A stretch of DNA of 64,000 nucleotides from Isoptericola dokdonensis DS-3 (GTDB lineage: Bacteria; Actinomycetota; Actinomycetes; Actinomycetales; Cellulomonadaceae): NCBI RefSeq assembly GCF_001636295.1, contig NZ_CP014209.1:3534001-3598000 (forward strand), written 5' to 3'. The position numbers and the translations under genes were made by a program. Below the pieces are notes generated by a model. The model did no database searches and was not told the origin of the DNA. It worked only from the letters and a program-made list of their open reading frames with translations. Position 1 is the stretch's first letter, and every line of letters starts with the position of its first letter. This document shows, piece after piece, positions 1-8,632 of this stretch.

Positions 1-251
1 TCGTACTCGACCCGCGGCGGTACCTCGGCGTGCACGGTGCGCCTCACGAGGCCGTCGCGCTCCAGGCCGCGCAGGGTCTGGGTGAGCATCTTCTGGGAGA
101 CGCCGCCCACGCGCTGGGCCAGGGCGGTGAAGCGCTGCGGCCCGTCGGCGAGCGCGCCGACGACGAGCACGGTCCAGCGGTCGGCGACGCGGTCCAGCAC
201 GCTGCGGCTGGGGCAGTCCTTGAGGTACGGGTCGAAGGGGATCGGGGTCAC
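1..251 (-). CDS. HxlR-family transcriptional regulator (N-terminal part; gene runs off the window)
   Basis: The visible part encodes about 83 residues of a winged helix-turn-helix protein of the HxlR family. It has the usual order: an early Cys in 'LKDCP', then 'DRWTVLVVGAL', a helix-turn-helix ending in 'VSQKMLTQTL', 'LERDGLV' and the wing residues 'VPPRVEY'. HxlR proteins are small dimeric regulators that often sense electrophiles or oxidants through that N-terminal Cys. The GTG start at 251 is chosen because AAGGAGGT lies just upstream. The gene is divergent from the NAD(P)-binding reductase at 351, and a perfect inverted repeat lies between them, so repression of itself and of the reductase is the likely job (inference). 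The C-terminus, about 30 residues, lies outside the window. Confidence 0.9.
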   Translation of the reverse strand, partial: MTPIPFDPYLKDCPSRSVLDRVADRWTVLVVGALADGPQRFTALAQRVGGVSQKMLTQTLRGLERDGLVRRTVHAEVPPRVEY

Positions 252-303
252 GGGGCACCTCCTTGCGGTCGGGCTCGGGCAGGCCTAGGGTAGCCGACGG
301 TAA

Positions 304-326
304 GTCACTCTCCATCAGAGAGTGAC
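304..326. promoter_or_regulatory. Inverted-repeat operator between the HxlR gene and the reductase gene
   Basis: GTCACTCTC at 304-312 is repeated in inverse at 318-326, a perfect 9-bp inverted repeat with a 5-base spacer. A further half-like GAGAGAGTGAG follows at 334-344, just before the reductase start. A palindrome between a divergent HxlR gene and a target reductase is typical of this family, so it is most likely the HxlR binding site. The assignment to this regulator is inference. Confidence 0.65.
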
Positions 327-350
327 AGTCGACGAGAGAGTGAGAAGCGC

Positions 351-995
351 ATGGCACGCATCGTGGTGATCGGCGGGACCGGGTACGCCGGGGAGCACAT
401 CGTCCGGGAGGCAGCAGGGCGCGGGCACGACGTCACCTCCCTGAGCCGGACGGCTCCCACCGACCAGGTCGACGGCGTCCGCTACACGACCGGGTCGGTG
501 CTCGACGACGCCGACGTGGCCCGCGCGCTCGACGGCGCCGACGTCGTCGTCGCCACCGTGTCGCCGCGCGGCGACATGGAGGGCAAGGTCCGCCCGGCCT
601 ACGCGCGGCTCGCGGAGCTGGCGACCGAGCGTGACGTCCGCCTCGCCGTCGTCGGCGGTGCCGGCTCGCTGCAGGTCGCTCCCGACGGACCGCGGCTCGT
701 CGACGGCCCGGAGTTCCCGGACGCGTACAAGGCCGAGGCGCTGGAGTTCACCGCGATCCTCGAGGACCTGCGGTCCGCCCCTGAGGGCCTGGACTGGTTC
801 TACCTCAGCCCGCCTGCCGTCTTCGGCGCCTACGCCCCGGGCGAGCGCACCGGCACCTACCGCACCGGCGGCGACGTCCTGCTCGCCGCCGACGACGGCA
901 CCTCGGCCATCTCGGGCGCGGACTTCGCCGTCGCGCTCGTCGACGAGCTGGACCGGCCGGCGCACCGGCGTCGCCGCTTCACCGTGGCGGCCTGA
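351..995 (+). CDS. NAD(P)-dependent oxidoreductase, atypical SDR (YwnB-like)
   Basis: This 214-residue protein has an N-terminal Rossmann fold with the dinucleotide motif GGTGYAG at residues 8-14, then 'DGADVVVATV' and 'VVGGAGSL', and ends near the usual length for NmrA/YwnB-type NAD(P)H-binding proteins. No classic YxxxK pair is obvious ('DAYKAEAL' sits near residue 124), which fits the atypical SDR group whose members act as quinone or flavin reductases or as redox sensors. The gene starts 25 bases after the inverted repeat shared with the divergent HxlR regulator, so induction by an electrophile or oxidant is plausible (inference). The precise substrate cannot be read from sequence. Confidence 0.85.
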   Translation: MARIVVIGGTGYAGEHIVREAAGRGHDVTSLSRTAPTDQVDGVRYTTGSVLDDADVARALDGADVVVATVSPRGDMEGKVRPAYARLAELATERDVRLAVVGGAGSLQVAPDGPRLVDGPEFPDAYKAEALEFTAILEDLRSAPEGLDWFYLSPPAVFGAYAPGERTGTYRTGGDVLLAADDGTSAISGADFAVALVDELDRPAHRRRRFTVAA

Positions 996-1012
996 CCGAC
1001 CCCGCTGACGGC

Positions 1013-1147
1013 GCGGTTCCTCCGGCGTCGGGTCCTGACGGCGGAGGAACCGCGCGGTGGCCCGTCGCGGTGGCGCGGTACCTCAGGCATGACCACGACG
1101 AAGGGCGAGGTACCGCGGCGTCGGTCGCCCCGACGCCGTGGTTCCTC
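1013..1147. repeat. Array of five alternating decamers with a 31-bp period, between convergent genes
   Basis: Five related decamers alternate in orientation: GCGGTTCCTC at 1013, GAGGAACCGC at 1044, GCGGTACCTC at 1075, GAGGTACCGC at 1107 and GTGGTTCCTC at 1138. Start-to-start spacings are 31, 31, 32 and 31 bases. Neighbouring units can pair: 1011-1024 with 1042-1055 is a perfect 14-bp stem, 1075-1084 with 1107-1116 is 10 bp, and 1106-1124 with 1130-1148 pairs at 17 of 19 positions. The array fills the gap between the reductase gene and the convergent msrA, so a bidirectional terminator is the simplest role. The regular spacing, close to three helical turns, also allows a protein-binding array. 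Confidence 0.7.
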
Positions 1148-1158
1148 GCCCTCGGGCG

Positions 1159-1821
1159 TCACGCGGGGTACGGCACCCCGGTGGTCGCGTGGCAGCGGTA
1201 GCCGTGCGGGTTCTTGGACGCCGACAGGTACTGCTGGTGATAGTCCTCGGCGTAGAAGAACGGCCCGGCCTCGACGGCGGGCGCCGCCTCCGTGGTGATC
1301 GGGTCGTAGCCCTTCGCGGCCAGCACCTCGCCGTAGCGGGCGGCGGTCGCCTTCACGGCCTCCTCCTGCTCCGGCGTCGTCCAGTACACCGCCGAGCGGT
1401 ACTGCGTGCCGACGTCGTTGCCCTGGCGGTAGCCCTGGGTCGGGTCGTGCCGCTCCCAGAAGATCCGCAGCAGCTCCTCCTCGGACACGACGGCCGGGTC
1501 GTAGGCGACCAGCGCCGTCTCGGTGTGCCCGGTCCGCGCCGAGCAGACCTCCTCGTAGGTGGGGTTCGGCGTCGTGCCGCCCATGTAGCCGACGGCGGTG
1601 CTCACCACCCCGGGGACCTGCCAGAAGATCTCCTCGGCACCCCAGAAACAGCCCATCGCCAGGTACAGCACCCGGGTGCCGGGGGCCCAGGGGCCGGTCA
1701 GCGACGAGCCCAGCACGGTGTGCGGGCGCGGCGCGGGCAGCACGGGGGACTGGCGGCCCGGGAGCGCCTGCTCCGGGGCGACCATCGTCGTCTTGCCACT
1801 GCCGAACAGGTTCTCGAACAT
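1159..1821 (-). CDS. msrA: Peptide-methionine (S)-S-oxide reductase MsrA
   Basis: MsrA reduces the S-epimer of methionine sulfoxide in proteins and free methionine in the cytoplasm. The 220-residue product carries the catalytic motif 'MGCFWGAEE' with the nucleophilic Cys at residue 58, then 'VGYMGG', 'GHTE' and 'HDPTQ', all diagnostic of the family. An N-terminal stretch of about 45 residues before the catalytic core ('[10 protein letters not shown]...') is common in actinobacterial and plant-like MsrA. The ATG at 1821 is preceded by AAAGGAGGAAA, an excellent ribosome binding site. The gene stands alone, convergent with the reductase at 351 and divergent from the fusion protein at 2012. The recycling disulfide Cys are probably the C-terminal 'YRCH' region, but I did not assign them firmly. 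Confidence 0.95.
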   Translation of the reverse strand: MFENLFGSGKTTMVAPEQALPGRQSPVLPAPRPHTVLGSSLTGPWAPGTRVLYLAMGCFWGAEEIFWQVPGVVSTAVGYMGGTTPNPTYEEVCSARTGHTETALVAYDPAVVSEEELLRIFWERHDPTQGYRQGNDVGTQYRSAVYWTTPEQEEAVKATAARYGEVLAAKGYDPITTEAAPAVEAGPFFYAEDYHQQYLSASKNPHGYRCHATTGVPYPA

Positions 1822-2011
1822 GATCGCTTTCCTCCTTTGACGGGTGCTCGTGGCACCCGTGATCGGCAACGCCGCACCGGCGGCTGCTGTTCCCCGCCGA
1901 TGAGCTCGCGGCGCACCCGCCGTCCACCCTGCCACGAGCGTCGGCCGACGGCGCCGTCGCGGGGGCGGACAGCGTGCGGGCCGCCATGCCGGGGGTGGCA
2001 TCCTTGCCCGC

Positions 2012-3583
2012 ATGCCCGCTCCTGTCCGACACGTCCTGTTCCCCGGCCGGCACCACCTGGTGACGCGCTTCCAGACGGCGCACCTGCACCGGCTCCTCGC
2101 CGGGCAGGTGGCCGACGCGGACGGCGTCCCGGTCGAGTGCGCGCCGGACGCCGGCGTCGTCTGGGCGGTGACGTCGGCGACGCACAGCGGCACCCGCCGC
2201 AACCCGGTGCCCGCGCACCGCCGCGAGGCGATGATCGAGCGCGTCGCGACGGTCGAGGGCCTGCCGTCGCTGGTCGCGCCGGTGGCCGACGTGCCGCCGA
2301 GCCCGCGCTTCGCCCGCACGGTGCTGGCGAGCGTCGAGCTGTCGACCGGGGTCGCCGCGACGCCGGACGACACCGTCGTCGCGTGCTCGACCCCCGCCGT
2401 CGTCGCGATGTACGCCGACCTGGGGTTCCGCGTCGTCCCGGTGGAGGACGCGCCGCGTCCGGACGACGCCGACGCCGCGCCGCTGCGACCCTGGGACGTG
2501 CTCGAGCTGCTGGCCGCCGGCGACGACCGCTGGCGCGACCTCGCACACCCGGAGACCGTGGCGTACGTCGACCGCTACCGGCTGGCGGAGCAGGTCGCGC
2601 TGATCCACGCCGACCCGACGGTCTCCACGGAGGGCGACCTCACCACGACGCGCGACTACCGCACCTACACGGCGGCCTTCGACGACGCCTCGGACCGCAA
2701 GTGGGACCTGGTGGCCCCCTTCGTCGTGCCGGGCCGCGTGGTGGACCTCGGCTGCGCCGCGGGCGGGCTGCTGGAGCGCGCGGCCCGCGACCCGCGGCTC
2801 GCGGAGTCCGACCTGTACGGGGTGGACGTGTCGCGCCACCTCGTCGCGGAGGCGGAGCACCGTCGCGCGCAAGGCGTGTTCGCGAACCCGAACGTCTTCT
2901 TCGCGCAGCGCAACTTGCTGCGCTCGGCCGTGTTCCCGCCGGCCTCGGTGAGCACGACGTTCACCGTCGCCCTCACGCACGAGATCGCCAGCTACGGCGC
3001 GGGCCGGGCCGACCTGGAGCTGCTGGCCCGGCGGATCTTCGAGCACACCGCGCCGGGCGGCGTGTGGGTGTGCTCGGACGTCCTGGGGCCGGTGGAAGGG
3101 GACCGGCCGGTGCACCTCGCGCTGGACGGCACGGGCGTGGGCGCCGAGCCGACGGACCTGGGTGGCTGGTCCACGCCGGACGTCGCCGCGCACGTGGACG
3201 CGCTGTCCCCGGCGGAGCGGCTGGTGCAGTTCGCCCAGGACTTCCCGGCGCTGTCGGGCGGCGCGTGCGACGTGCGCTGGGTCGCCGACGGCGTCGCGGA
3301 GCTGTCGCTGCGGGCCGCCGCCGAGTTCGTCTACACGCGCGACTACGTCGACAGCTGGCTGTCCGAGTGCCACGAGCGGTTCTGCGACATGACGTGGCCC
3401 GACTGGGTGGCGCTGCTGGAGGGCGTCGGGTTCGAGGTCGAGCCGGTGAGCGGATCGTGGCGCAACGAGTGGCTGGTCGAGAACCGGCTGTCCGTGGGGG
3501 CCGCGCTGCGCGACGCGGTGACCGGTGACCCGGTGGACTGGCCGGACACGCACGTGACGTTCGTGGCGCGGCGCCCGCTCTGA
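2012..3583 (+). CDS. NMN-adenylyltransferase-like domain fused to a SAM-dependent methyltransferase
   Basis: The 523-residue product appears to be two domains. Residues 1-200 resemble the NadM family of nucleotidyltransferases: '[11 protein letters not shown]' sits where NadM has GRFQPxHxGH, '[13 protein letters not shown]' matches the GSAxxSxTxRNPF segment, '[14 protein letters not shown]' matches the NPLVxxLFxxAGY segment, and '[13 protein letters not shown]' matches the C-terminal helix. The HxGH signature is changed (HLHR) and the family's SGTEIR loop is not recognisable, so catalysis may be altered or lost. Residues 215-523 are a class I methyltransferase with motif I '[10 protein letters not shown]' near residue 245 and acidic motif 'YGVDVS'. 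No operon partner: msrA is divergent and the antiporter convergent. CATCCT lies 7 bases before the ATG, so the mRNA may be leaderless. Methyltransferase call is firm; the first domain is my own alignment by eye, and the substrate is unknown. Confidence 0.75.
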   Translation: MPAPVRHVLFPGRHHLVTRFQTAHLHRLLAGQVADADGVPVECAPDAGVVWAVTSATHSGTRRNPVPAHRREAMIERVATVEGLPSLVAPVADVPPSPRFARTVLASVELSTGVAATPDDTVVACSTPAVVAMYADLGFRVVPVEDAPRPDDADAAPLRPWDVLELLAAGDDRWRDLAHPETVAYVDRYRLAEQVALIHADPTVSTEGDLTTTRDYRTYTAAFDDASDRKWDLVAPFVVPGRVVDLGCAAGGLLERAARDPRLAESDLYGVDVSRHLVAEAEHRRAQGVFANPNVFFAQRNLLRSAVFPPASVSTTFTVALTHEIASYGAGRADLELLARRIFEHTAPGGVWVCSDVLGPVEGDRPVHLALDGTGVGAEPTDLGGWSTPDVAAHVDALSPAERLVQFAQDFPALSGGACDVRWVADGVAELSLRAAAEFVYTRDYVDSWLSECHERFCDMTWPDWVALLEGVGFEVEPVSGSWRNEWLVENRLSVGAALRDAVTGDPVDWPDTHVTFVARRPL

Positions 3584-3587
3584 CGGG

Positions 3588-5180
3588 TCAGTCGAGGTCG
3601 CGCACGGCCCGGGCCTCGACGTCGGCGAGCACCTCGTCGGCGACGTGCGCGGAGACCGCTCCGTCGTTGCGGGCCCGCACGACGACGTCGCGCTCGACCT
3701 CGACGGCGTCGCGCAGCAGCGCATCGACCTCCTGCCCGAACCGGCCCTCGGCGTCGTCCCCGGCCCGGCGTGCCTCGGACAGCGCGAGCTGGGCCGTGAG
3801 GTAGCCCTCGTACTGCAGGGCGACGGCCTCGCGGACGGGGCGGGGGACGTCGTCGCGGGCGCGGACGGCGTCCAGCGCGGCGCGGGTGGCCTGCTCGCGC
3901 AGCACGGCGACCTCGGCCGCCTCGTCGGCGGTGCTGCCGACGCCGAGCCACCGCACCACGGGGGCGAGGGTGAGCCCCTGGAGCACGAGCGTGGCCAGCA
4001 CCACCACGAGCCCGACGAAGACGACGGTCGACCGTTCGGGGAAGTCCTCGCCCGTGGACATCACGTGCGGCAGGGCGAGCGCCGACGCGACGGTGACGAC
4101 GCCGCGCATGCCCGCCCACGACATGACGACCGTCTCCCGTCGCGTGAACGCGCCGATCCCGGCGACCTCGGCGGGCACGCCCTGGGCGCGGGCGCGGCCG
4201 GCGAGCTGCCGCTCCAGCAGCCACACGGCGGGGAAGAGCCAGACGAACCGGAGCACGACGAGCACCACGACGACGCCGATCGCGAGGGGCAGCGCGGACG
4301 ACGCGACGGGGTTGTCGTCCAGCACGCTGGTCAGCTCGAACCCGATGAGGACGAACACGAGACCGGTGATGAGGTAGTCGGCGTACTCCCAGACGGAACG
4401 GCCGAGCAGCCAGCCGCCGGACGTGACCGACGCGTGCGACACGGACCGCAGCACCAGGCCGAGGGTGAGCACCGCGAGCACGCCGGACCCGTGCAGCTGC
4501 TCCGCCCCGAGGTAGGCGGCGAACGGCAGCGCGATCGTGACGGTCGTCTCGGCGGCGGGCACGTGCAGGCGGCCGAGGACGCGGTGGCCGAGCCAGCCGC
4601 CGACGAGCCCCGTCCCGACCCCGACGACGACGGCGAGGACCAGGTCGAGCCCGACCTCGCCGACCGTCACCGACCCGGCGACCACCGCGGCGACGGCCAC
4701 GTGGTAGAGCACGAGGGCGGTGGCGTCGTTGAACATGCCCTCGCCCTCGAGGACGGTGACGACGCGGCCCGGCAGGCGCAGCCGCCGGGCGACGGCGGTC
4801 GCGGCGACCGGGTCGGGCGGCGACACGATCGCGCCGAGCACCCACGCGACGGCCCACGGCGCACCGGCGGCGTGCGCGAGCACCGCGACGAGCGCCGCCG
4901 ACGCGATCGTCAGCCCGACGGCGGTGAGCAGGATGGGGCGCGCCTGCTCCCGGAACTCCCGCACGGTGGCGCGCTGCGTCGCCGCGAACAGCAGGGGTGG
5001 CAGCACGAGCGGCAGGACGAGCTCCGGCTCCAGCCGCAGCTCCGGGGTGCCGGGCAGCAGGGGCAGGACGATGCCGAAGAGCGTGAGGAGCACCGGCAGC
5101 GGCACGCGCACCCGGTCGGCGAGCGGCGTGAGGACGACGATCCCCGCGACGATCAGCCCCCACAGCGCGATCGTCGACAT
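3588..5180 (-). CDS. Na+/H+ antiporter, CPA1 family
   Basis: This 530-residue membrane protein exchanges Na+ (or K+) for H+ across the cytoplasmic membrane. About twelve hydrophobic segments fill residues 1-410, including 'VSPPDPVAATAV' and 'EGEGMFNDATALV', the CPA1/NhaP ion-site signature with the conserved Asp pair, and 'WAGMRGVVTVASALALP', the family's late motif. The last 100 residues form a charged, probably helical cytoplasmic tail ('REQATRAALDAVRARDDV...'), typical of the longer actinobacterial NhaP-type proteins. The ATG at 5180 follows AGGGAGGAC. Four bases separate its stop from that of the convergent fusion gene. A role in pH and sodium homeostasis fits with the ectoine genes found later in the window, but no regulatory link is visible. 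Confidence 0.93.
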   Translation of the reverse strand: MSTIALWGLIVAGIVVLTPLADRVRVPLPVLLTLFGIVLPLLPGTPELRLEPELVLPLVLPPLLFAATQRATVREFREQARPILLTAVGLTIASAALVAVLAHAAGAPWAVAWVLGAIVSPPDPVAATAVARRLRLPGRVVTVLEGEGMFNDATALVLYHVAVAAVVAGSVTVGEVGLDLVLAVVVGVGTGLVGGWLGHRVLGRLHVPAAETTVTIALPFAAYLGAEQLHGSGVLAVLTLGLVLRSVSHASVTSGGWLLGRSVWEYADYLITGLVFVLIGFELTSVLDDNPVASSALPLAIGVVVVLVVLRFVWLFPAVWLLERQLAGRARAQGVPAEVAGIGAFTRRETVVMSWAGMRGVVTVASALALPHVMSTGEDFPERSTVVFVGLVVVLATLVLQGLTLAPVVRWLGVGSTADEAAEVAVLREQATRAALDAVRARDDVPRPVREAVALQYEGYLTAQLALSEARRAGDDAEGRFGQEVDALLRDAVEVERDVVVRARNDGAVSAHVADEVLADVEARAVRDLD

Positions 5181-5306
5181 GCGTCCTCCCTGGTCCCGCG
5201 GGTTCCTGTCCGCTGGTCGGCGCCAGTCTGCCGCGCGCCGCGGCCGGGCGCGCGGGCTGGCGCCCGGGGGCACGACGTTGTCGGGGGCGGGGCCTAGCCT
5301 CGACGC

Positions 5307-5915
5307 ATGACGACGTCGCCGCAGGACGAGCTGGTGCTCCCCGACGCCGCCGCCTGGCGGGCCTGGCTCGACGAGCACGAGGACGACTGCCCCGAGGGCG
5401 TCTGGCTGGTGCTGGCTCGCAAAGGGCGGCCCGCCCCGACGACCCTCAACCGGGCCGACGCCCTCGACGAGGCGCTGTGCAGCGGCTGGATCGACGCGCA
5501 GGCGCTGAGCCGCGACGCCGACACCTCGCTGCAGCGGTACTGCCCCCGCCGCGCCCGCAGCATCTGGTCGGTGCGCAACCGCGACATCGTCGCCCGCCTC
5601 ACCGCGGAGGGACGCATGCGCCCGCGCGGCCAGGCGGAGATCGACCGGGCGAAGGCCGACGGCCGGTGGGACGCCGCCTACGCCGGCCCCGCCACCGTGC
5701 AGGTCCCCGACGAGCTCGCCGCGGCGCTCGCCGCCAGCCCGCGGGCGACCCTCGCGTGGGGGAACCTCACGTCCCAGAACCGGTTCGCGATCCTCCACCG
5801 GATCACGAACCTCAAGAGGCCGGAGTCGCGGACGCGCAACGTCGAGAAGTTCGTCGCCATGCTGGAACGGGGCGAGACGGTCCACCCGCAGCGCCGTCCC
5901 CTGCTCGAGCCGTGA
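5307..5915 (+). CDS. YdeI/OmpD-associated family protein
   Basis: The 202-residue protein belongs to the YdeI/OmpD-associated (BOF-type, DUF1801-related) family: it begins with 'AAWRAWLDEHEDDCPEGVWLVLARKG', has 'EALCSGWIDAQ', 'RARSIWSVRN' and a C-terminal 'VEKFVAMLERGE' helix. Members are soluble cytoplasmic proteins linked to resistance against cationic peptides in some bacteria, but the biochemical activity is not established. The ATG is preceded at 6 bases by TAGCCT, so the transcript is probably leaderless. It is divergent from the antiporter and followed after 88 bases by the AI-2E-type gene, which has its own leaderless start. Confidence 0.88.
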   Translation: MTTSPQDELVLPDAAAWRAWLDEHEDDCPEGVWLVLARKGRPAPTTLNRADALDEALCSGWIDAQALSRDADTSLQRYCPRRARSIWSVRNRDIVARLTAEGRMRPRGQAEIDRAKADGRWDAAYAGPATVQVPDELAAALAASPRATLAWGNLTSQNRFAILHRITNLKRPESRTRNVEKFVAMLERGETVHPQRRPLLEP

Positions 5916-6003
5916 CGGGTCCTCCCAGGACACGCACAGGACCTGCACGGACGTCCCCGAGCGTCGCCGAGCGTCCGCCGCGCGCCGAACCTAGGGTGAC
6001 CGG

Positions 6004-7266
6004 GTGAGCACTCCCGGAACTGCGCGACCCAGCGGCGCCGACACCGTCCCCCTCAGCGTGCGCGGAGCCGCCGCCTGGTCGTGGCGGCTGCTGCTGATCG
6101 CCGCGGGCGTCGCCGCCATCGTGTGGGTGCTCGGCCAGCTCAAGACGATCGCCGTGCCGGTCGCGATCGCCCTGCTGCTCACCATCCTGCTGGCCCCGAT
6201 GCGTCGCGCGCTCGAGAACGTCCGGGTGCCACGGGGGTTGGCGACCGCACTGTCGATCCTCGGCCTCATCGCGTTCGTGACCGGCCTCGTCGTGCTGGCG
6301 GGCCAGTCCATCGTCAACGGCTTCCAGGACCTGTGGGACCAGGCCGTGGCAGGCTTCCAGGAGTTCCTCGACTGGCTGTCCTCAGGTCCGCTGGGCCTCG
6401 ACACGGCCAGCCTGGACGACCTGACCCAGGAGGCGCAGGACCTCGTCGCCGGGCAGACCAGCACCCTCATCTCGGGGGCGCTCGGTGCCGCGACGACGGT
6501 CGGTCACGTGCTGGTCGGCGTCATCATCACGCTCTTCTGCACCATCTTCTTCCTCCAGGACGGGCGCACCATCTGGACGTGGGTCGTCAACCTGCTGCCC
6601 GTCGGCGCCCGGGAGCGGGTGCACCAGTCGGGTCGCCGCGGCATCGTCACGCTGTCGTCGTACGTCCGCACCCAGATCCTCGTCGCCCTCGTCGACGCGA
6701 TCGGCATCGGCGTCGGCGCGGCGTTCTTCGTGCCGTCGCTCGCCGTCTCCATCGGGATCCTCGTGTTCGTCGGCTCGTTCGTCCCGATCCTCGGCGCGAT
6801 CTTCACGGGCGCCATCGCGTGCGCGGTGGTGCTCGTCGCGGAGGGCTGGGTGTCGGCGCTCATCATGCTGGGCATCGTGCTGCTGGTGCAGCAGGCCGAG
6901 AGCCACATCCTGCAGCCCTTCCTCATGGGGCACGCCGTGTCCCTGCACCCCGTGGCCGTGGTCCTCGTGGTCGCGGCCGGCAGCCTCGTGGCGGGGATCA
7001 TCGGCGCACTGTTCGCCGTGCCGCTCGCGGCGGTGCTCAACACCGTCATCCAGTACCTGCACGGGCACGACAAGTTCCCCGAGCTGGGCACCGACGACCA
7101 CGTCCCGCTCCTGAGACGCCCCACGCGGGCCGACCTGCCCGGGACGCTGCTGTGGGTCAACCGGCCCGGCGCGTCGGCCGGTGAGGACGGCACCGCGGCG
7201 ACCGCCGCGGGCCCCGGACCGACGACCGGTGGCACGGACGACACCGACCCGCCGGCGACGCGCTGA
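6004..7266 (+). CDS. AI-2E family transporter-like membrane protein
   Basis: The 420-residue protein is a polytopic membrane protein of the AI-2E transporter (PF01594) superfamily. It shows two N-terminal membrane segments (about residues 23-70), a soluble loop ('LTQEAQDLVAGQ'), and a C-terminal cluster including 'LFCTIFFLQDG', 'VPSLAVSIGILVFVGSFVPILGAIFTGAIA' split over several helices, and 'GHAVSLHPVAVVLVVAAG'. Family members include Na+/H+ antiporters and proteins proposed to export autoinducer-2; function cannot be decided here. The tail beyond residue 370 is low-complexity and charged. GTG at 6004 is chosen because TAGGGT ends 6 bases before it, the leaderless pattern seen in many neighbours. 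Confidence 0.9.
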   Translation: MSTPGTARPSGADTVPLSVRGAAAWSWRLLLIAAGVAAIVWVLGQLKTIAVPVAIALLLTILLAPMRRALENVRVPRGLATALSILGLIAFVTGLVVLAGQSIVNGFQDLWDQAVAGFQEFLDWLSSGPLGLDTASLDDLTQEAQDLVAGQTSTLISGALGAATTVGHVLVGVIITLFCTIFFLQDGRTIWTWVVNLLPVGARERVHQSGRRGIVTLSSYVRTQILVALVDAIGIGVGAAFFVPSLAVSIGILVFVGSFVPILGAIFTGAIACAVVLVAEGWVSALIMLGIVLLVQQAESHILQPFLMGHAVSLHPVAVVLVVAAGSLVAGIIGALFAVPLAAVLNTVIQYLHGHDKFPELGTDDHVPLLRRPTRADLPGTLLWVNRPGASAGEDGTAATAAGPGPTTGGTDDTDPPATR

Positions 7267-7315
7267 CCTGCCGACCCCGGCGGGCACCGTCCCCCGCCAC
7301 CCCATACTGGGGGGC

Positions 7316-8536
7316 GTGAACGCAGCGAATCCTCTCGACCGGGTGACCCTCGACGACGTGCGGGCCGCTGCCGAGCTGCTCGACGGCACGGTGACACGCA
7401 CCCCGGTGCACCGTTTCCGGGCGCTCGCGCAGCTGGCGGGAGCCGACGTCGTCCTCAAGTGCGAGAACCTCCAGCGGGCCGGGTCCTTCAAGATCCGCGG
7501 CGCCTACACGCGCCTGTCGCGGCTCTCGCCGCAGGAGAAGCGGCTCGGCGTCATCGCGGCGTCGGCCGGGAACCACGCCCAGGGCGTGGCACTCGCCGCG
7601 CAGCAGCTCGGCATCCCCGCGGTCGTGTACATGCCGCAGGGGGCGTCCGTACCGAAGCTCGCCGCCACCCGCGGCTACGGCGCCGAGGTCCGCCAGATCG
7701 GCACCTCCGTGGACGACGCCGTCGTCGCGGCCCGCGCCGAGGCCGCCCGCACAGGCAAGGTGCTGGTCCATCCGTTCGACCACCCGGACGTCGTCGCCGG
7801 GCAGGGCACCGTCGCCCTGGAGATCCTCGAGCAGGTGCCCGACGTCGGCACGGTCGTCGTGCCGCTGGGCGGCGGAGGCCTGGTGGCGGGCATCGCGACG
7901 GTCCTCGCCGAGGCGGCACCGCACGTGAAGGTCGTCGGGGTCCAGGCGGCGTCCGCCGCGGCCTACCCGGCGTCGCTGGCCGCGGGGCACCCGGTGCCCG
8001 GCGTGCTGGGCGGCACGATGGCGGACGGCATCGCCGTCGGCACCCCGGGCGACGTGCCCTTCGAGGTGCTGCACCGGCTCGGTGTCGAGGTCCGTACCGT
8101 CACCGAGGACCAGATGTCCCGCGCGCTGCTGTACGTCGCCGAGCGCGCCAAGCTCGTGGTCGAACCGTCCGCCGCGGTCGCCGTCGCCGCCGTCATGGAC
8201 GCGCCGGGAGAGCTCCCCGGCACGATCGTGCCCGTCCTGACCGGCGGGAACATCGACCCGTTGCTGCTCCAGCGCGTCGTCCAGCACGGCCTGGTCGCCG
8301 CTGGTCGCTACCTGCAGATCTCCGTGCGGCTCGACGACAAGCCGGGTGCGCTCGCCTCGCTGCTGGACACCGTCGCCGCCGCGGAGGGCAACATCGTCCG
8401 CGTCGACCACCGCCGGACCGACACCGCGCTCGAGGTGTCCGAGGTGCTGGTGACCCTGCAGCTCGAGACGAAGGGCCCGGAGCACTGCACGGCCGTCCTG
8501 GACCGGCTGCGGCGGGACGGTTACGCCGTCTCCTGA
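7316..8536 (+). CDS. ilvA: Threonine ammonia-lyase with C-terminal ACT domain
   Basis: The enzyme deaminates threonine to 2-oxobutyrate using pyridoxal phosphate, the first step towards isoleucine, or a catabolic reaction. The 406-residue product has the PLP lysine in 'GSFKIRGAY' (Lys59), the phosphate-binding glycine loop 'PLGGGGLVAGI', 'SAGNHAQG', and a single ACT domain from about residue 330 ('ISVRLDDKPGALASLL'). One ACT domain at this length is the short type common in actinobacteria. GTG at 7316 is preferred over earlier in-frame codons, which lie inside the preceding gene; CATACT lies shortly upstream. The gene is monocistronic, with the ECF operon promoter starting after it. Whether it is feedback-inhibited by isoleucine cannot be read. 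Confidence 0.95.
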   Translation: MNAANPLDRVTLDDVRAAAELLDGTVTRTPVHRFRALAQLAGADVVLKCENLQRAGSFKIRGAYTRLSRLSPQEKRLGVIAASAGNHAQGVALAAQQLGIPAVVYMPQGASVPKLAATRGYGAEVRQIGTSVDDAVVAARAEAARTGKVLVHPFDHPDVVAGQGTVALEILEQVPDVGTVVVPLGGGGLVAGIATVLAEAAPHVKVVGVQAASAAAYPASLAAGHPVPGVLGGTMADGIAVGTPGDVPFEVLHRLGVEVRTVTEDQMSRALLYVAERAKLVVEPSAAVAVAAVMDAPGELPGTIVPVLTGGNIDPLLLQRVVQHGLVAAGRYLQISVRLDDKPGALASLLDTVAAAEGNIVRVDHRRTDTALEVSEVLVTLQLETKGPEHCTAVLDRLRRDGYAVS

Positions 8537-8554
8537 GATCTCTTCGGCCGCGGG

Positions 8555-8581
8555 TGTCGATCGGGGCGTCCTCCGTTCGTC
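8555..8581 (+). promoter_or_regulatory. Candidate ECF42-type promoter
   Basis: TGTCGA at 8555-8560 is followed after 17 bases by CGTC at 8578-8581. TGTCGA is the -35 element I recall being reported for ECF42 sigma factors, with a short C/G-rich -10. It sits about 50 bases before the first gene of the operon whose last gene encodes an ECF42-type sigma factor, so autoregulation is likely. The -10 match is short and the assignment is inference. Confidence 0.5.
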
Positions 8582-8632
8582 GTGGTGATGACGCGACCGA
8601 CCGGGCCGCGTCGGAACCGGAGGAGACGGACC

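Noticed and set aside
17..26. GCGGTACCTC in the HxlR gene as a further copy of the 1.1-kb array unit
   Set aside because: It lies within codons for the conserved VPPRVEY segment and is out of phase with the array.
857..3724. A 955-residue minus-strand frame
   Set aside because: It crosses msrA and the fusion gene out of frame or antisense and has the composition of a shadow frame in high-GC DNA.
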